Assembly (NCBI GenBank): GCA_002348225.1
Contig: DEAP01000108.1
Span: forward strand, 1-13,439
DNA: 13,439 bases
Direction of reading: 5' to 3'
Source: Dehalococcoidia bacterium UBA2979
GTDB lineage: Bacteria; Chloroflexota; Dehalococcoidia; UBA2979
Translations under genes and position numbers: made by a program
The notes under the pieces: model-generated
What the model was told of the DNA's origin: nothing
The model's input: only the letters and a program-made list of their open reading frames with translations
Database searches by the model: none
Shown here: in pieces, positions 6,635 through 13,439 of the stretch
How positions within the stretch are numbered: position 1 is the stretch's first letter
How the letters are laid out: each line of letters opens with the position of its first letter

Positions 6635-7351
6635 TTATCGGTTAAAACGTAGTCTAGCAAAGGCAAATAGCCCGCGTATAAGTCTAACGAGATTAAAGGC
6701 TCGCCGAGGCAACGCTGCAAGTTCAGCCACCCTAGCTCGGAAGTCTGTGCTCACTACATACCCATGCCCTGGCGCACCAATATCTGAGGTCAAGTTGGAA
6801 AGTAGTCGAAGCGAAGTAAGATAAAGTGCATCATCTTCGTTCGCCCTTCTCAAAGGTCTCGCGAGATATTTCTTATGCCCTATAACCAAATCACCTACGA
6901 ATGTCACATCACTTTTCTCGGAAATATAGATCATACTTCCTCGAGTGTGACCCGGCAAAGCAACCGCACGAATTCCGCTCACGGGTCGAGACACAGTCCC
7001 GGAAATTGAGGAAACTGGGATATCTATCAGAATCTCATTTATCACTAATTGACCGCCATCGTTAATCTTGCAATCAGCTTCGCCAGCTACGACCGACGCA
7101 TCGGGATAAATCTGCTTCATTCGTTTCAAACCACCGCTATGGTCTCGATGGCGGTGAGTCAGCAATATATAAGTAATCGGACCGAGTCGATTGAGTTTGA
7201 GGATTTGGTCTATTTCAACCGTCAACTCACTACTAACTCTAACGCCGGTATCGACAATCGCTGTCCCCTCTGTCCCGAGGTCACACAGATACACATTGCA
7301 ACCTCGGACCGAGTCAAGTCTCCATGTACCGGGTAAAATGGAGTTAGGCAT
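6635..7351 (-). CDS. Metallo-beta-lactamase-fold hydrolase
   Basis: A 238-residue zinc hydrolase of the MBL superfamily, soluble. Metal ligands are visible in order: THRHRDH (65-71, the HxHxDH motif), His135 in PGHTRGS, Asp154 in FVGDLV, and His196 in APGHG. The N-terminal beta strands NVYLCDLG and AIVDTG (31-36) are also typical. The C-terminal 30 residues are basic and include LVRLIRGLFAFARLRF, which could form an amphipathic helix. The substrate cannot be told from sequence: glyoxalase II-like thioester hydrolases, lactonases and many general hydrolases share this layout. Its ATG lies inside the end of hisS (8-base overlap) and lepB follows 13 bases after its stop, so it belongs to a housekeeping operon and may be translationally coupled to hisS. 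Confidence 0.88.
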   Translation of the reverse strand: MPNSILPGTWRLDSVRGCNVYLCDLGTEGTAIVDTGVRVSSELTVEIDQILKLNRLGPITYILLTHRHRDHSGGLKRMKQIYPDASVVAGEADCKINDGGQLVINEILIDIPVSSISGTVSRPVSGIRAVALPGHTRGSMIYISEKSDVTFVGDLVIGHKKYLARPLRRANEDDALYLTSLRLLSNLTSDIGAPGHGYVVSTDFRARVAELAALPRRAFNLVRLIRGLFAFARLRFNR

Positions 7352-8684
7352 CTACAACACTTTGAGATTGAATATCTCTGATCGCGGTCACCAAGTCTTC
7401 CTGAGGCACTTTTAAATTTCTATCGGAATCTGCCGAGTCACGTAGGATTCTTATCGCAGCAGATTGTTCAGTTACTTCTTCATCGCCTATAACAACAGCA
7501 ACAAATGCCCCACTGTTATTCGCTGCTCGCATCAATGATTTCATTGATCTACCCCCACCACCGGCTTTGACAGATATCCCATGATCTCTAAGCTCCATCG
7601 CAAGCTTCACTGCTGTATGGTGCCCTTCACTACCAAGGGCGATGAAAAAAACGTCGGGTGGTATTACTTGCTGGTCGATGATGCCCTTATCAAGCAGATT
7701 AATTAGTATTCGCTCGATACCAGTTGCAAAGCCAACTCCAGGAGTGCTCGGACCTCCTAGTTCCTCTATCAATCCGTCATATCTACCACCACCACCGAGT
7801 GTCGACTGTCCTGACGCACCAATTGGCTCGAATTCCCAAACCGTGTGCGTATAGTAGTCCAGACCTCGTACTATGGAGTGGTCTATGTCATATGAAATTC
7901 CTAGAGAATCCAGATCACGAGTGACACGATGGAAATGAGCCTCGTCCCCTTCCGATAAGAAATCAAGTATTTTTGGAGCATCCTTAATGATCTCTTGATC
8001 GGTCAGGTCCTTACTATCGATAATACGCATCGGATTAGTCTTGAGTCTCCGCTGTGAATCCTCGGACAATTCGGCTTCGAACTTCCTCAAGTACCCTCCC
8101 AAAGCCAGCAGGAAATTGCTGCGAGACGACTGAGTGCCTATGGAGTTAATACCCAGCCTGATGTCATTAAGACCAAGTGATTTGTAGAGCTTTGATTGCA
8201 AACTGATAACTTCCGCGTCGAGTGATGGATCTTCGGACCCTATCGCCTCTATTCCAAATTGAGTCAGTTGCCTGTATCGGCCAGCTTGCGGGCGATCGTA
8301 TCGAAAAAATGAGCCGAAGTACCACAACCTGACTGGCTGGGGAAGAGATTTCATTCCGTGCTCGATATATGCCCTACACACACCTGCGGTATTCTCAGGA
8401 CGGAGTGCAAGTTGTTCGCCACCCCTGTCATCGAACGTATACATCTCCTTTTGCACGAGATCTGAATCATCCCCTACTGTACGGGCGAATACTCCGATAT
8501 CTTCAACGATTGGCGTGACTATTTCTCTATAGTCAAAGATGCGTGCAACTTCCCGGCAAGTGTCACGCACTTTACTCAAAGCTACTGATTCAGATGGGAG
8601 AATATCCCGCATTCCACGTGGCGCCTGCAGTATATTTTTCTCTCTAGTATCTTTCTCAAATTTCATGTCATCATCCATGATCAA
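7344..8684 (-). CDS. hisS: Histidyl-tRNA synthetase
   Basis: Class II aminoacyl-tRNA synthetase charging tRNA-His in the cytoplasm. At 446 residues it has the usual bacterial size. Motif 1 is opened by APRGMRDILP (21-30). Motif 2 spans about 115-150 with LWYFGSFFRYDRPQAGR. The histidine-specific signatures are RGLDYYTHTVWEF (273-285) and LGGGGRYDGL (296-305), and motif 3 is GVGFATGIERI (316-326). The C-terminal anticodon-binding domain covers about 344-435. The start is probably TTG at 8684, because GAGG (8697-8694) sits 9 bases upstream; an ATG two codons later at 8678 would be 15 bases from it. It is the first gene of its operon and is divergent from rel across 50 bases. No T-box or other leader fits in that gap. 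Confidence 0.97.
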   Translation of the reverse strand: MIMDDDMKFEKDTREKNILQAPRGMRDILPSESVALSKVRDTCREVARIFDYREIVTPIVEDIGVFARTVGDDSDLVQKEMYTFDDRGGEQLALRPENTAGVCRAYIEHGMKSLPQPVRLWYFGSFFRYDRPQAGRYRQLTQFGIEAIGSEDPSLDAEVISLQSKLYKSLGLNDIRLGINSIGTQSSRSNFLLALGGYLRKFEAELSEDSQRRLKTNPMRIIDSKDLTDQEIIKDAPKILDFLSEGDEAHFHRVTRDLDSLGISYDIDHSIVRGLDYYTHTVWEFEPIGASGQSTLGGGGRYDGLIEELGGPSTPGVGFATGIERILINLLDKGIIDQQVIPPDVFFIALGSEGHHTAVKLAMELRDHGISVKAGGGGRSMKSLMRAANNSGAFVAVVIGDEEVTEQSAAIRILRDSADSDRNLKVPQEDLVTAIRDIQSQSVVDA

Positions 8685-8734
8685 ATGCTAATACCTCACA
8701 AGCCAACACTCATCCTGATACAAAAGGTTATAGG
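8685..8734. promoter_or_regulatory. Divergent hisS / rel promoter region
   Basis: Fifty bases separate the TTG start of hisS from the GTG start of rel. The gap carries both ribosome sites: GAGG for hisS (8697-8694) and AAGG for rel (8724-8727). On the minus strand TATAAC (8733-8728) could be a -10 for hisS. On the plus strand TGCTAAT near 8686-8692 is a possible extended -10 for rel. Any promoter must overlap the other gene's leader. No clear -35 elements are seen, so these assignments are tentative. Confidence 0.3.
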
Positions 8735-11023
8735 GTGTATTGTAAACCGATAGGCTCCGGCCACGGGAAAGTAAAAAAGCTGATGCAGACCAAACGAATA
8801 TGGGCCAAGCAGGTGGTGGACGACGACTTGGCGGTGTTCAAAGGAGAACAAGAACCGAATCCTATCGAAGGAACTGCCCTGCTATCTGAAGAAGTGACTG
8901 CCTATCTGCCATCGGAAAAAATCAAGCTCCTACTAGACACTCTAGAGTTTGCCAAAGATGCACATTCCGGACAGAAAAGATTAACCGGTGACGATTACAT
9001 TACGCACCCGATTGCCGTCACGCGTATTTTAGCTAACTTAAAAATGGATCTCGCCACCCTACAGGCCGCACTGTTACACGATGTTGTCGAAGACTGCGAG
9101 GTAACCTTATCTACGATCGAAAAACATTTCGGGATTGAGGTGGCCAGGCTGGTAGATAGTGCCACAAAAGTCTCTGAGTTACAAAGTCGTATTTCTGGCC
9201 CTAAATCTGAGCCTATCAACGCCGAGTGGGAAACCGTCCGAAAGCTATTAACCGCCACCGCCGAGGATATTCGAGTCATAATTATGAAACTTGCTGATCG
9301 ACTGCACAACATGGAAACCTTAGCTGTTCTACCTGAGGATCGCAGAACAGCTATGGCGCGTGAAACTCGAGATATATATGCTCCTCTGGCAGAAAGGCTC
9401 GGGACTTGGCGTCTTCGTTGGAGACTCGAGGATTTGTCATTTCGTTGGCTAGAGCCAACACTTTATGATGACATTGCAAAGATTGTGGCTGCGCGTCGAG
9501 AGGAAAGAGAAATTACTCTAATCGACCTTACGAACGCCGTAGCTGATGCCCTAGAGCTGGCTGAAATCAACTCAAAAGTATCCGGCCGTGTGAAAAATCT
9601 CTTTTCGATATATGAAAAGAGAGTTCGGTACGAATCTGACGGCAGGAAATTTGACGAAATAAATGATCTCCTCGCTGTCCGTGTGGTCGTGGAGAATATA
9701 TCTGATTGCTACGCGGTCTTGGGAGTAATTCACAGCAACTGGCAACCCGTTCCAGGAACATTTGATGATTACATTGCCACTCCGAGAATATCAGGTTACC
9801 GAAGTCTGCATACCTCAGTGGCTGAAGCTGAAACAGGCCCTTTCGAGGTGCAAATACGGACTAAAGAAATGGACGAATCCGCTGAGTTTGGCGTTGCAGC
9901 ACATGCGGGTTACAAGGGACTTCAGGATCCAAAACATGATGCTGACTGGTCATGGATTAGAAAGCTACTGAGTTTCCAGCCGGACGATATTGACGATGAT
10001 TATGTGGAAGCTCTTAAAACTGACTTCCTGTCAGATCAAGTCTACGTTTCCACCCCAAAGGGCGAACTTTTGGAATTACCGGCAGGAGCTACTCCTCTCG
10101 ATTTTGCTTATCGCATACACACTGATTTAGGACATACATGCTCGGGAGCCAGAGTAAACGGCCACATCGTGACGCTTAGTACTCAACTACAAAATGGGGA
10201 CACTGTAGAAATCATTAGAAATCGACAAAGAAATGGCCCGTCCAGAGACTGGATCGATTCAACCAAGGGATTTCTAAGTACATCCCATGCAAAACAGAAA
10301 GTTAGACAGTGGTTCAGACAACAAAGTAGGGCCGAAAATAAGAATTACGGAGAAGATCTCTACGCAAGAGCAATGCGTAGGCTTGGATTAGAAGATGGAG
10401 ATATCTCAGTTGGGTTTCACCAAAACTTAGGTTATGTGTCTTTAGAAGATATGTTTGCTGCCTTAGGTGCCGGTACTCTATCCCAAGACCGACTGAATAA
10501 TCGCCTGGCAAATTTAATTGACGCAAAACTTGAGACTGTACGATCAAGTGCTGTACCCATCCAGGACAATCGAGACAGAGTTAGTGATGCAGGTATTCGT
10601 GTACTAGGAGCAACGGGCATCGCAGTAAATATAGCAAAATGTTGTGCGCCTCTTCCTGGTGATGTGATAGTGGGATATATAACCCATTCGAGAGGGGTGA
10701 CTGTACATCGGACCGGTTGCAGTAATCTCGCAAAAAGAGCAGATTCTGCCCGACTAGTGGAGTGTGATTGGGTCATTTCTGATCAGGTATACGCGGCACA
10801 GGCGACTATCGAAGCCTGGGACAGAACGGCACTAATCAATGATTTAACGACGGTCCTTGCGGTCGCTGATCTGAATCTGATCGAGATAAACAGCGGTGTC
10901 CATCAAGATCGTAAAGTCTTGATATCGCTAACGATCGAGACCAAAGGTGGTGAAGAGTTCAGTAACGTGCTATCAAAGCTAGAGCAGGTACGCGGGGTGA
11001 TCGGAGTAAGACGAAAGAACTAG
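8735..11023 (+). CDS. rel: RelA/SpoT-family (p)ppGpp synthetase/hydrolase
   Basis: Long RSH protein that makes and degrades (p)ppGpp, the stringent-response alarmone, usually ribosome-associated. The GTG at 8735 is supported by AAGG (8724-8727) with a 7-base spacer; an ATG at 8783 is the alternative. Of 762 residues, the first ~60 are unconserved. The HD hydrolase domain follows, with His77, His91, HDVVED (115-120) and KLADRLHNM (185-193), all intact. The synthetase domain covers about 285-395, with Asp311 in NDLLAVRV and Glu371 in FEVQIRT. TGS is at about 436-496, the cysteine-containing CC domain at about 633-662 (AKCCAPLPGD, HRTGCSNL), and ACT at about 687-760. At residues 342-345 it reads TFDD, where bifunctional enzymes usually show RXKD and RelA EXDD. 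It is probably bifunctional, by its intact HD residues. Its TAG shares CTAG with the convergent gene's stop. Confidence 0.94.
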   Translation: MYCKPIGSGHGKVKKLMQTKRIWAKQVVDDDLAVFKGEQEPNPIEGTALLSEEVTAYLPSEKIKLLLDTLEFAKDAHSGQKRLTGDDYITHPIAVTRILANLKMDLATLQAALLHDVVEDCEVTLSTIEKHFGIEVARLVDSATKVSELQSRISGPKSEPINAEWETVRKLLTATAEDIRVIIMKLADRLHNMETLAVLPEDRRTAMARETRDIYAPLAERLGTWRLRWRLEDLSFRWLEPTLYDDIAKIVAARREEREITLIDLTNAVADALELAEINSKVSGRVKNLFSIYEKRVRYESDGRKFDEINDLLAVRVVVENISDCYAVLGVIHSNWQPVPGTFDDYIATPRISGYRSLHTSVAEAETGPFEVQIRTKEMDESAEFGVAAHAGYKGLQDPKHDADWSWIRKLLSFQPDDIDDDYVEALKTDFLSDQVYVSTPKGELLELPAGATPLDFAYRIHTDLGHTCSGARVNGHIVTLSTQLQNGDTVEIIRNRQRNGPSRDWIDSTKGFLSTSHAKQKVRQWFRQQSRAENKNYGEDLYARAMRRLGLEDGDISVGFHQNLGYVSLEDMFAALGAGTLSQDRLNNRLANLIDAKLETVRSSAVPIQDNRDRVSDAGIRVLGATGIAVNIAKCCAPLPGDVIVGYITHSRGVTVHRTGCSNLAKRADSARLVECDWVISDQVYAAQATIEAWDRTALINDLTTVLAVADLNLIEINSGVHQDRKVLISLTIETKGGEEFSNVLSKLEQVRGVIGVRRKN

Positions 11024-11751
11024 AGTAATCGTTGACGTTCGAGCTGCCCTCGTTGGTCTGACGCTTTTGACGCGGAACGCAGATACCAGTGCGCCAGTCC
11101 AGAAACGATTAAGAGAAGAAAAATTACAAAACCAGCAGTCACAAATAGTGCGCCAAACCAAAAGTCTCTGGGGTAGATTTGGATCAGCCGATCTGTCTTG
11201 GGATCCAGCTGCCACAAGTCATTCGAAAAAAATATTTCGTGGAACTGCAAAAAAAATTGATCAAATAGCAATAGGCTAGAAACGCCTGCGAATGCAAGAA
11301 AGATCAGACCCAACATCCCAGACGTTCTTGTTTCTTGCGATATGTTCAATAAAGACTCTTTTTTCTCGAGGAGAAAAGAAATGACCAGTCTAGCAATGAT
11401 TAAAAGAAACATAAACTCATGTAATCTCCAAAACCTATTCATCAATTCTCGTACATCCACCATATGGTCAATCTCTCTCTGATTGAAAATTTTTATCACT
11501 GACCCATCAGAAAGAGTTACTGACGGATCGAGCACCGGCCCAGACCGTCCAAGCAGGTAATCACTAGTCTCTTTGCCAATTACTATCAATTCTGTCGAAT
11601 CTATTCCAGTCACTATTTCCGCATTGCTGATCGACAAGGCCATTTCGTAGGTGAATGGAGCGGCAACGATTCCTCGTACTACCGAGAGGACGAGAAAAAC
11701 CGGTAAGCAAAACATAAAGAGCAACGATACTAATCTCAGTACTATGTTCAT
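11020..11751 (-). CDS. DUF1461 / TIGR01906-type integral membrane protein
   Basis: A 243-residue membrane protein of unknown function that I recognise as the DUF1461 (TIGR01906) family. Likely spans are at about 6-27, 111-128, 146-166 and 198-220. The family's conserved segments are present: NQREIDHMVDVRELM (90-104) in the non-cytoplasmic loop after the first span, and FHEIFFSNDLWQLDP (170-184) before the last span. The C-terminus is short, charged and presumably cytoplasmic. The start is either ATG 11751 or GTG 11757; neither has a Shine-Dalgarno, so a leaderless message is possible. It is convergent with rel, sharing the CTAG that forms both stops, and divergent from mazG across about 31 bases. 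No biochemical role is known to me for the family. Confidence 0.85.
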   Translation of the reverse strand: MNIVLRLVSLLFMFCLPVFLVLSVVRGIVAAPFTYEMALSISNAEIVTGIDSTELIVIGKETSDYLLGRSGPVLDPSVTLSDGSVIKIFNQREIDHMVDVRELMNRFWRLHEFMFLLIIARLVISFLLEKKESLLNISQETRTSGMLGLIFLAFAGVSSLLLFDQFFLQFHEIFFSNDLWQLDPKTDRLIQIYPRDFWFGALFVTAGFVIFLLLIVSGLAHWYLRSASKASDQRGQLERQRLL

Positions 11752-11788
11752 ACGCACAGTTTAATTCGGGGAAGAGACAACGATCGAC

Positions 11789-12817
11789 ATGACTACTAAT
11801 CCAATCTCAATTGATAGACTTATCGAAGTTTTGGGAATCAGACTCACAGATCTGGCTATTTTCAACCCCACACTGGGGAATATTGATCATAGTAGAGATA
11901 TTATCGTCCTGAATTCGGAATTCATGCTCGCGTCCGAACTAATCAATTTTAATTATGACCCCGCAAAGACCGTAAAAGCCGTAGATTCAGCTTGGAGCAG
12001 CAGAGACTGCAAGATCAGTGAGTTAAGTTTTGATGACATCGCATGGTTTCTTCCATACCTCGAGGCAACAGAAAATACACGGTCCTTGGAGGCATTTCAG
12101 AAGGTAATACAGTATCTCTTTTCTCCAGAGGGTTGCCCTTGGGACAATGCGCAAACCGCTCAAAGTCTGAGGCACTACCTGATTGAAGAAACATACGAAC
12201 TAGTGGACGCTATTGATCATGAAAACGAAGCCGAAATCATGGAAGAGATCGGAGATCTGCTAGCTCATATGTTTATGCAAACAGCCATCGCCGAAAAAAA
12301 TGGACACTTTACAATTCATGATGTCGTACGGTCGGCAAACCAGAAATATGTCCGCAGGCATCCTCATGTCTTCACGGATGAGCAGCAAGCAACAGATAAG
12401 CCTTCGCTCGAGGGTACCTGGGAGGCGATCAAGAAAAAGGAACGTGAACAACGAGATACATCCAGGCAAAGCCAAGAGAGCGCTTTGGAATCGATTCCTT
12501 TTTCCAGCCCATCACTTAGCCGATCTCAACAGGTTCTAAGAAGAGCAGACAAAGAAGGTATACACATTGAATTAGATCCTAACTCCGAACTGCTAACTGA
12601 CGAAAAACTGTTGCTCTCTAAACTTCTAGAATGCATCGTTGCCGCCAATAGTTTAGAAATCGACCTCGAGGAAATTCTGCGTGATTCGGTGACTCGATTT
12701 ATCTCAGAATTCAAGATAATTGAGACACTCAGTGCCGGTGATATCAGTAACCTCGGGAAAGACGAAAAAAAACAGCCTTGGGCGGCAATGATCGCTTCCA
12801 ACATGAATATAAGTTGA
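11789..12817 (+). CDS. mazG: MazG nucleoside triphosphate pyrophosphohydrolase with truncated methylase-like N-terminus
   Basis: All-alpha NTP pyrophosphohydrolase that cleaves (d)NTPs to monophosphate and pyrophosphate for house-cleaning. The catalytic MazG domain begins with SPEGCPWDNAQT (112-123), carries the metal-binding EETYE (133-137) and EEIGD (152-156), and continues to KYVRRHPHVF (187-196) and GTWEAIK. The linker IPFSSPSLSRSQQVLRRA (236-253) is typical. The C-terminal repeat (about 265-312) lacks the acidic metal motif and looks catalytically dead, as one repeat often is. Residues 1-105 resemble the second half of the tetrapyrrole-methylase domain fused to MazG in YabN-like proteins; the SAM-binding GxGPG half is missing. 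The ATG at 11789 has GGGGAAGAG at a rather long distance (12 bases). In cells, MazG can lower ppGpp indirectly by acting near Rel, which is interesting given the neighbour, but that link is inference. Confidence 0.93.
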   Translation: MTTNPISIDRLIEVLGIRLTDLAIFNPTLGNIDHSRDIIVLNSEFMLASELINFNYDPAKTVKAVDSAWSSRDCKISELSFDDIAWFLPYLEATENTRSLEAFQKVIQYLFSPEGCPWDNAQTAQSLRHYLIEETYELVDAIDHENEAEIMEEIGDLLAHMFMQTAIAEKNGHFTIHDVVRSANQKYVRRHPHVFTDEQQATDKPSLEGTWEAIKKKEREQRDTSRQSQESALESIPFSSPSLSRSQQVLRRADKEGIHIELDPNSELLTDEKLLLSKLLECIVAANSLEIDLEEILRDSVTRFISEFKIIETLSAGDISNLGKDEKKQPWAAMIASNMNIS

Positions 12818-12850
12818 AAAATGTATTAAGATGACGATGCAAAGTACTAA

Positions 12851-12857
12851 AAGGGGG
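12851..12857 (+). promoter_or_regulatory. Strong ribosome binding site of the thioredoxin-like gene
   Basis: AAGGGGG lies 8 bases before the ATG at 12866. It is the strongest Shine-Dalgarno in the window and fixes this start. The 48-base gap after mazG shows only weak promoter-like matches (TATTAA at 12824-12829, TACTAA at 12845-12850), so read-through from mazG is as likely as a separate promoter. Confidence 0.6.
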
Positions 12858-12865
12858 CCAGGCCA

Positions 12866-13439
12866 ATGACTGCCAGTTCAACCATCACAGTAAAAACACA
12901 TAATCCGCAAGATTCAGTCGTTACGTCTGATCGATTTGGAGAAGGATTCGCTTCGTTCTCGGAGTGGATGGATTCGATTGAGCTAAATAAAGAGAAGTTC
13001 CAGATGCACTATGACGAATGGGAACATGACCAGGCAGATATCGATAAAGTCCGTCAATATGTGGAATCAAAAGGTATCAAGGCCCTATGCATTGGTGAAG
13101 ACTGGTGTCCAGATGTGTGGAGGGGCTTGCCGGTCATTTCGCGTATCGGGGAACTGACAGGAATGGAAGTGAGACTGTTCCAACGAGACGAGAATTCCGA
13201 TATCATGGACGAATTTTTGAAGGACGGAGAGTTTGAATCTATTCCAGTTGTAGTCTTGTATGACGCAGATCACAACTATCTCGGACATTGGATAGAACGA
13301 GCAGACCAAGCCAATGCTGAAATGCAACCATTGCTGTCAATGCTTCACGGGCACGAACGAGGAAGCGATGAATGGCAGGAAGCCCGCAACAACTATCTAA
13401 CGAAGACTGTTGAGTTAGCGCAAGGATGGCGGAACGCTC
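12866..13439 (+). CDS. Thioredoxin-fold family protein, CxxC-degenerate (partial)
   Basis: The right edge cuts this gene after 191 codons with no stop yet. The fold is recognisable: a beta strand IKALCIGEDW (71-80), the active-site segment WCPDVWRGLPVI (80-91), a strand MEVRLFQRD (100-108), and the cis-proline region ESIPVVVLYD (124-133). The redox motif is C81-P-D-V84, so the second cysteine of CxxC is absent and disulfide exchange by the usual two-cysteine mechanism is impossible. Similar WCPDV proteins, annotated simply as thioredoxin family, occur in related bacteria to my recollection. The first ~30 residues are variable and there is no signal peptide, so it is likely cytoplasmic. The C-terminal part (140-191) is rich in charged residues and predicted helical. 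Function is unknown; a role as a single-Cys peroxidatic, glutathione-like or binding protein is speculation. Confidence 0.85.
   Translation, partial: MTASSTITVKTHNPQDSVVTSDRFGEGFASFSEWMDSIELNKEKFQMHYDEWEHDQADIDKVRQYVESKGIKALCIGEDWCPDVWRGLPVISRIGELTGMEVRLFQRDENSDIMDEFLKDGEFESIPVVVLYDADHNYLGHWIERADQANAEMQPLLSMLHGHERGSDEWQEARNNYLTKTVELAQGWRNA

Noticed and set aside
6622..6720. A longer lepB frame starting at ATG 6720
   Set aside because: It overlaps the MBL hydrolase gene by 86 bases and has no ribosome site; its extra 33 residues do not resemble SPase I.
10432..10776. Open frame of 114 codons opposite the 3' part of rel
   Set aside because: Antisense to the conserved CC/zinc-finger-like region of Rel; no homology visible and no start signal.
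12853..12865. GGCC-A-GGCC before the thioredoxin-like gene as a hairpin
   Set aside because: The loop would be a single base and the sequence overlaps the ribosome site; not a plausible stem-loop.
13085..13327. Open frame of 80 codons on the minus strand opposite the thioredoxin-like gene
   Set aside because: The plus-strand frame is continuous, has a strong ribosome site and a recognisable fold, so the minus frame is a shadow.

Overview
The window looks like a compact chromosomal stretch of a free-living bacterium with mid-range G+C, most likely a Chloroflexota member of the Dehalococcoidia/SAR202 type. That placement rests on protein character and gene content recalled from memory (two-cysteine C-terminal tail on PyrE, YabN-like MazG, a WCPDV thioredoxin-like protein, DUF1461 next to rel), not on any search, so it is tentative. 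Sixteen protein genes fill almost the whole sequence. No intergenic gap reaches 80 bases. I see no tRNA, rRNA, CRISPR array, insertion sequence, prophage or convincing terminator hairpin.

Left block, minus strand, 1-4940. A tungstate uptake operon reads tupA (lipoprotein binding protein), tupB (permease), tupC (ATPase), then cobO (corrinoid adenosyltransferase), a XerC/XerD-type tyrosine recombinase, aroQ (type II dehydroquinase) and the start of an M24/creatinase-family peptidase that leaves the window. tupB/tupC and aroQ/peptidase overlap, and the other gaps are 18 to 76 bases, so one long transcript is possible. A second, weaker promoter may lie before aroQ. A small DNA-binding protein resembling the N-terminal half of ModE is divergently encoded at 5016-5378. 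It probably controls the tup genes through the 75-base shared promoter region, which holds a TCTAA-N3-TTAGA inverted repeat.

Middle block, minus strand, 5365-8684. hisS, a metallo-beta-lactamase-fold hydrolase, lepB (signal peptidase I) and pyrE are packed head to tail with overlaps or gaps of about 20 bases or less, as one housekeeping operon. pyrE ends inside the end of the convergent ModE-like gene.

Right block, 8735-13439. A long RelA/SpoT-type (p)ppGpp synthetase/hydrolase is divergent from hisS. It converges on a DUF1461 membrane protein, and both stop codons come from the same CTAG. Next, divergent from the membrane protein, come mazG and a thioredoxin-fold protein cut by the window edge.

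I do not find a clearly new multi-gene system. The points most worth a second look are the MazG protein carrying what looks like half of a tetrapyrrole methylase domain, the thioredoxin-like protein with CPDV in place of CxxC, the Rel protein with TFDD at the position that normally separates RXKD from EXDD enzymes, and the minimal HTH-only ModE-like regulator beside the tungstate transporter.
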